47,981 bases of DNA from Stenocarpella maydis (taxonomy: Eukaryota > Ascomycota > Sordariomycetes > Diaporthales > Diaporthaceae), in contig NQMI01000188.1 of NCBI GenBank assembly GCA_002270565.1, positions 1-47,981 on the forward strand. The letters run 5' to 3'. The notes beneath the pieces were generated by a model that ran no database searches, was not told where the DNA came from, and saw only the letters and a list, made by a program, of their open reading frames with translations. The translations under genes and the position numbers were made by a program. Below, one piece after another: positions 42,616-47,981 of this stretch; position 1 is the first letter of the stretch; each line of letters opens with the position of its first letter.

Positions 42616-43047
42616 GCGAACAGGGCACCCTGCCATTTTGACAGAAGCAACTGGTTGCTGGATGATCCGCCCTAGGGAATCTTTAGTCTGGCCGCAGGTC
42701 TCGATGAACCAAGCCTGACGCAGCAATGCATTCACGCGGGTCGTTCGTATCCATGGGCGGGGGTTGGGGAGGGCGGTTGAGCCGGCGGCAGGAGGCAGGC
42801 GTTGTGGGTGAGAAAAGGACGTGTCATAGACCAGATCGATTATACCATGAGCGAGAAGCGGAGCCGCGAGAAGCATTGGTTGAAAAGAGCATGCTGGCTC
42901 TCCGGGGGGGGGGTTTTCTTTTCTTGATGGGTGGTATCATAATTCAGCTAGCTACGTACATGCATTGCAAGCGAGAGAAGAGGAAGACGAGAAAAGAAAG
43001 CGAGTGCTCAGCATTTCCGGCGGCGCGAGAGCACACACGCCCGAATC
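42616..43047. other. Tail-to-tail spacer
   Basis: 432 bp between the WW gene and the minus-strand membrane-protein gene, holding their 3' UTRs. A G-run occurs at about 42904-42913. No gene seen. Confidence 0.5.
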
Positions 43048-43969
43048 CTAGCGCGTCTTCTTGCCCTCCCTCCCCCCCTCGCCGTGCTGACCATGGGCGT
43101 CGCCAGCCCCATCGTCAACCATAAGCCCCCTCACCCACGGCATGATTAGCCGCGTGGCCAGCACCCACGACACGGCGGCCACTAAGACGATGTACCCCGC
43201 CGTGGGCAGCAGCGACCGCGGCAGGACGTTGAGGAGGAAGGGGTCCAGGATGACGTCGGCGAGCACGGGCTCCGGGTGGAGCATCAGCTCGCGCTCGGCG
43301 GTGAAGTAGGACGCGGCGGCGTCGATGCGCAGGAGGAGGACCGAGGAGGGGTGCTCCTTGGCACCGCCGCCGCCATCATGCTGGCGGCGGCTGGTCGCAG
43401 GCTTGGTGTAGCCCTGTAATGCTGGTGATGGCGGTGATGGCGGTGAGCCCCGCCTGGACGTGGAGTAGTTGCGGAGCGAGGTGATGAGCTCCGGGGTGTC
43501 GAAGACGGCTTGGAGGGTGTGGGTCTCCAGGTGGAAGTCTGTCGGTTGCTGTTCCTCTGGGTATCAGCGGCGGGGTGCCGAAGCCTGCGCTCGCGTGTGC
43601 ATCACATGATGTAATATAGCTTCGGACTCATGAGGATGAGGGGTGAGGGATGAGGGGTGAGGGGCGAGGACAGAGACTCACGGTGGCAAGCCAGCATATG
43701 CGGACCTCGTAGCGCCGGCCCTCGGTGAGGTTACCGAGGATGAACCACGACGAGCTCCCGCGCCCGGAGCCTTCTGCCGGGAAGGCTGCCTCGAGGCGGG
43801 TCCTGAGCGACCAGTCGTCGGGCGTGAGGGTGTCGATGTTGAGGGCTGACAGCGAGGGCTGCCGGTCGGGAGTGCTGGCGGGCTCCGGGCCGAGGAAGAT
43901 GGTCTTCTCGACGTTGGCGGAGGCGAGGGATGTGCCTAGTGCGAGGCAGATGAGACTGGCGAGGATCAT
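43048..43969 (-). CDS. Single-pass type I membrane protein of unknown function
   Basis: Minus-strand exons 43969-43682 and 43548-43048 (133-nt intron, GTGAGT..GAACAG) give 262 residues. There is a signal peptide at about 1-18 (MILASLICLALGTSLASA). The luminal part starts EKTIFLGPEPAS and contains a beta-sandwich-like stretch with SWFILGNLTEGRRYEVRICW, which runs across the intron into QPTDFHLETHTL. A low-complexity insert (SPPSPPSPAL..., poly-Gly) is followed by LLLRIDAAASYFT and VILDPFLLNVLPRSLLPTAGY. One transmembrane segment (about 210-235) precedes a short polar tail ending in KKTR. The layout fits an ER membrane protein; a C-terminal KKxx-like end could be an ER retrieval signal, but KKTR followed directly by the stop is only suggestive. 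I do not recognise a named family. Divergent from the ABC transporter gene. Confidence 0.75.
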
Positions 43970-44605
43970 TGTCCATGCAGTCTGTATGGCAGCCAGCCGG
44001 CCAGTCTTTCATAAGAGAGAGAGAGAGGTGTAGGTTGGCAAGGAAGTGAATTGGGGACTTGTATCCGTGCCTTCACCAGCCACAGGCTGGCTGGCAGGCA
44101 GGCTGGCACCGAGAAGGCGATCCATCACATGCGAATTGCCAGGGAGGCCTTTTCCCCACGGGTGGTGGCCTCCCCCAATCGCGGCAAAAGCTGGGGTATG
44201 GCCTAGGGCGTCACTGACCTCGCTGGCCGAGGAACTGATTTTGGAGTTACCCGTTTCCAACCCTCGCGCCTGCCCACCGAAAGCCGTCGTCTACTGAGAG
44301 GGTCACGACAATGAATTATTGGGCTGCCCATGGCCACGACTCTTCCACTCTGTCGCCAGCCAACCACGATACTGTGGGATAATTGCGCCCCTGCCTAGAT
44401 GAACCTCGGTTGAAGATAGTTCAACCCATTGCACTCGCTTTTCTCCAGATATACCCAGCTCAAGTCATTAATCAGCCTGCCTTGGACCTATTATCTTCAG
44501 CCAGCCTCATCCAAGGGTTCTCCAGCCGCCCCTACGAGGCTCACTGCCTCATTCTCTTCCTGCCTCCACGCCCCATCCTTGACTACTGTCCGGACCAGGG
44601 CGGCC
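43970..44605. promoter_or_regulatory. Divergent promoter region of the membrane-protein gene and the ABC transporter
   Basis: 636 bp between start codons. The transporter frame is open upstream to 44429, but that extension has no family resemblance, so it is read as leader. A GA-run lies at 44013-44024. No specific site recognised. Confidence 0.45.
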
Positions 44606-47007
44606 ATGGCCTCCCAGTCGAAACTCCTCCTCTCCCACGTCTCCACCCCGGGCCAGCGCGAGCGCACCGTCCGCTCCATCATCACCCACCTGACCGACCT
44701 CTACCTGTCCAACCGCACGCGCATCTCCCGCGCCGTCTACCTGACCCTCTTCGTCGCCCTCATCAACCGCGTCCGCAACGCCATAGCCGAGCAAAAGGCC
44801 GCATCGGCCCGCGATGCCGCCAAGCGCGCCGGGCGCAGCGGCACCGCCGGCCGTGGTGACGATGCCGCCGGTGATGTCGACGGCGGCAAGAAGAAGAGCA
44901 AGCGCAAGGTCGAGCTGGACCGCGAGTTCTTCCGCTCGCTGCTGCGCCTGATGCGCATCGTCGTGCCCGGGTGGCGCAGCAAGGAGACGCGCCTGCTCAT
45001 CAGCCACAGCTTCTTCCTCGTCGTGCGCACCCTCATCAGCCTCAAGGTCGCCGCCATGGATGGCGCCATCGTCAAGGCGCTGGTCAAGGGCAACGGGAAG
45101 GACTTCCTCAAGAGGATCGTGTGGTGGATGTTGATCGCCGTGCCGGCGACCTTCACGAATTCTATGGTAGGTCGGGGGTTTGCGGCTGCAGGCGGCAAGT
45201 GGAGGGCACCATGTTGGGGAAAACCTGGCTGACAGTGTCCCGAAACACAGTTGTCGTGGCACCAGGCGGAGCTCTCGCTCAAGTACAGGACGAGGCTTAC
45301 GCACCACATCCACGACAAGTACCTGTCGAAACTGACCTTCTACGGGATATCGGCGCTCGACGACCGGATAAAGAACCCAGACCAGCTGATAGCCGTTGAT
45401 GTCGCAAAGTTCTCAAACAGCCTGGCAGAGCTGTATAGCAACCTGGCCAAGCCGATACTGGACATGGTAAGCTTCCACGTGTGTTTACCCACAGAGTATG
45501 GTTCTTAATGGGCAGTACACCACAGACGATATATACCTGGTCGCTGTCAAGTAGCGTAGGAGGCGAGGGCGTCATGTTCATGTCATTGCTTGTCCAGCTG
45601 TCCGCCAGCGTGATGCGGGCACTGACACCACCTTTCGGCAAATACGTCGCGGACGAGGCTAGGCTGGAGGGCGAGTTCCGATTCCAACATTCGAGGTTAA
45701 TAGACCACAGCGAGGAAGTAGCCCTGTACGCGGGCCACGAGGTCGAAAAGGACACGCTCGACAAGGGCTATTTCACACTTATCAAGCACGTCAACTACAT
45801 CCTGCGCCGGCGCTTCTACCACGGGTTCATGGAAGACTTTGTCATCAAATACTTCTGGGGCGCGCTGGGCCTGGTGCTCTGCAGTGTGCCGGTGTTTGTC
45901 AAATTGCCGGGTTCGGTGACGCAGAACATGGGCGACAGGACCGAGACGTTCGTGACGAACAGGCGGATGCTGCTCTCCGCCTCTGACGCCTTTGGGCGGA
46001 TCATGTTCTCGTACAGGGAGATCATGGAGCTCGCAGGCTACACCTCGCGGGTGGCTTCCCTGTTGGAGGTCATGGATGACATACAGGCAGGTCACTTCGA
46101 GAAGAAGCTGGTTTCTAGTGCAGGTACCGAGGACAACGAGGCCGTGCTCAGGGGACGAGGGAAGGTCGTGGAGAGCAAGGATATCGAGTTCATCGACGTG
46201 TGAGTATAGCCCCGGACCCTCCCCTGGCCACGATAGACTCGAGGTGAAGATGCTGACTTTCGCACTTTCGCCCCCGACAGGCCCATAATCTCCCCCAACG
46301 GCGATGTCCTCGTCAAAGCCCTGTCGTTCTCTCTCAAACAAGGCGACCATCTCCTGGTGGTCGGCCCCAACGGCTGCGGCAAGAGCTCGCTTTTCCGAAT
46401 CCTAGGTGGCCTGTGGCCCGTCTACGGTGGCATGGTATACAAGCCACCCTTCTCGGACATCTTCTACATCCCGCAGCGGCCGTACCTGTCCCGCGGCTCC
46501 CTCCGCCAGCAGATCACGTACCCGGACGGGCTGCGCACGATGCGCGCAAAGGGCGTGACGGACACGGACCTCCTGGGAATCCTCAAGCTCCTCAGCCTCG
46601 AGAGCCTCGTCACACTGTACCCAGAAGGCTGGGACGCCGAGGCCGAGTGGCGCGACGTGCTGTCCGGGGGCCTCCAGCAGCGCGTCGCCATGGCCCGCCT
46701 CTTCTACCACCGGCCGCGCTACGCCATCCTGGACGAATGTACGTCCTCGGTGACGCTCGAGACGGAGAAGGTCATGTACGACAATGCGAAGGCCCTGGGC
46801 ATCACGCTCATGACCGTCAGCCACCGCCGCTCGCTGTGGAAGTACCATAGTCACATACTGCAATTTGATGGCCAGGGCAACTTTGTCTTTACGCGGCTTG
46901 ATGCGGACCGCCGCATGAAGCTCGAGGACGAGAGGGAGGACCTTGAGGTTCTGCTGAGGCAGGTGCCCGAGCTGGAGAGGCGTGTTGCTGAGCTTACCTC
47001 TTCCTGA
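44606..47007 (+). CDS. pxa: Peroxisomal half-size ABC transporter (ABCD / PXA1-PXA2 type)
   Basis: Imports long-chain acyl groups into peroxisomes for beta-oxidation, as a dimer of half transporters. Exons 44606-45166, 45251-45466, 45526-46199 and 46281-47007 (introns of 84, 59 and 81 nt) give 725 residues. The N-terminal ABCD transmembrane region has [58 protein letters not shown] and the conserved [19 protein letters not shown]. The nucleotide-binding domain has Walker [10 protein letters not shown] (512-520), signature LSGGLQQR (611-618; Leu-Gln where many ABCs have Glu-Lys/Gln) and Walker B AILDE (D635, E636), then an H-loop in TVSHRRSLW. The start gives the short basic leader usual for the family. 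I cannot decide between the PXA1 and PXA2 orthologue from sequence alone. Confidence 0.93.
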
Positions 47008-47632
47008 GGGGTTTGGTTCTTTTCTTTTCTTTTTTTTAACTATTAACGAGGCATGCATGTATTAATTTTAGGTCAGGATATAAATAAGTATATAAAGGAG
47101 AGAATAAATTATAATATATTCAGTTATTACTTTTTATAAACTAATTATATTCTCTAAGTTTCTCTTTTTAATTAAAATAAATAATAATTATTTTGAAGAA
47201 ATAAAGATAATTAATTTATAATAATATAATTTATTAGGAAGTCCCTGGTATTATATATACTGACTTTGATTTTCTATATAAAAAGTATCTATACTAACCT
47301 TATTAAAACCCTTAAACTAAGCCTAAAATAAATATAAATTCTAGAATAGCTTAAATTTTATATACTTTAGTTACTATTTTTTTTATAAATTTTAAAATTT
47401 TATTATATAAGCTATATTAGAAAAATAAAATTATGAAGGTTTAAAATTAAATTACTTGAATAATTCAATAAAAGAATTCTAAAATATTTTAAACAAAAAT
47501 ACTCTAGCTTATTTATATACTTATAATTAAATCCTAAGAAATTAGTTTATTTTAAGCCTAGTTTAAAAGTTTTAATAAAGTATATATAAACATTATAAAT
47601 AGTTAAAGTAATACTATTACTTTAAGTAATCT
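47008..47632. other. AT-rich island border, no gene
   Basis: Within about 30 bp of the transporter stop the sequence becomes extremely AT-rich, with many TAATTA/TATAAT runs and no open frame worth naming. It matches the composition of the left repeat island and is presumably RIP-degraded repeat DNA. Confidence 0.65.
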
Positions 47633-47981
47633 TCTGATGAATTTGTGCTATAGAATAGCATTCAGTTCAGCGTGTGTGTGTTTCGGCAGGGTCGCAGTAT
47701 GGTGCTCTGAGGCGAATTGGGACAATTAACAATGGTCTGAACAACTTTATATTGAATTAAGTTGGGCTTCTGTAAGCCCTCCTTATATACCCTCCGACGT
47801 CATCTCACCCCTGGGCACGCTGCGGTAGGCTCTGGTGCAAATTTGCAAATGCCGGAAAATTCGCCCTTCCAACACACCATCTTTAGTTCCAAACAACTAG
47901 CCAACCACAGCCCTAGCAATGCCCAAATTAAGTACATACAAACTTCAGAAATCAGGCTATCTAATGCACTAAGTTATATAC
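47633..47981 (-). repeat. LTR copy 3, inverted and truncated by the window end
   Basis: Reverse complement of the 3' 349 bp of the LTR at 1629-2226, beginning TCTGATGAATTTGTGC. Relative to copy 2 it has about eight transitions, mostly G-to-A on this strand and several in TpG context (for example near 47731, 47749 and 47885), so it is more RIP-changed than copies 1 and 2. It continues beyond the window. Confidence 0.9.

Noticed and set aside
44429..44605. Upstream in-frame start of the ABC transporter
   Set aside because: Adds 59 residues unlike ABCD proteins; the ATG at 44606 gives the usual short leader.
1..47981. CRISPR array, bacterial operon or phage-type system
   Set aside because: The window is clearly fungal nuclear DNA with spliced genes; no spaced direct-repeat array was seen beyond simple tandem repeats.

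Overview
This window reads as nuclear DNA of a filamentous ascomycete (Pezizomycotina, most likely a Sordariomycete). Evidence: introns mostly of 50-130 nt with GT..AG ends and CTAAC-type branch sites, a two-gene head-to-head ATP citrate lyase locus, pyrimidine-rich promoters, and AT-rich repeat islands whose transposon remnants carry C-to-T / G-to-A damage typical of repeat-induced point mutation (RIP). All gene models were spliced by eye; wherever the exon phases could be summed they close to a whole number of codons, except where a lesion is stated.

Layout. 1-4480 is an AT-rich island: a RIP-damaged plus-strand gag remnant, two tandem 598-bp LTR copies separated by one undetermined base, a minus-strand gag-like remnant and a hairpin-rich patch. 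4904-5780 is a decayed sterol-methyltransferase-like pseudogene. From 6373 to 47007 lies a GC-rich gene island: acl2 (-) and acl1 (+), a head-to-head pair 3.8 kb apart; mitochondrial ribosomal protein uL30m (+); eaf3 (-) with a 2.9-kb intron holding a second long ORF; the Cnl2/Nkp2 kinetochore gene (+); a thioredoxin-like ER membrane protein (-); the CENP-Q/Fta7 kinetochore gene (+); cobalamin-independent methionine synthase (+); a 7.2-kb stretch without a recognisable gene; a secreted Ser/Thr-rich protein (+); a WW-domain low-complexity protein with a one-base frame break (+); an unknown single-pass membrane protein (-); and a peroxisomal half ABC transporter (+). From 47008 to the end the sequence is AT-rich again and ends in an inverted, incomplete copy of the same LTR family.

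Biology. The two citrate lyase subunits make cytosolic acetyl-CoA, the PXA-type transporter feeds fatty acids to peroxisomal beta-oxidation, and methionine synthase supplies the methyl cycle. eaf3 (chromatin reader of NuA4 and Rpd3S), nkp2 and fta7 (inner kinetochore) sit within 9 kb of one another.

The most unusual feature is the eaf3 locus. Splicing the 2920-nt intron gives a complete 315-residue Eaf3 with chromodomain and MRG domain. The intron itself holds a 650-codon ORF with a Zn(II)2Cys6 motif that runs without a stop, in frame, through the intron acceptor into the MRG exons. The locus could therefore encode a Zn-cluster/MRG fusion from an internal promoter as well as canonical Eaf3.
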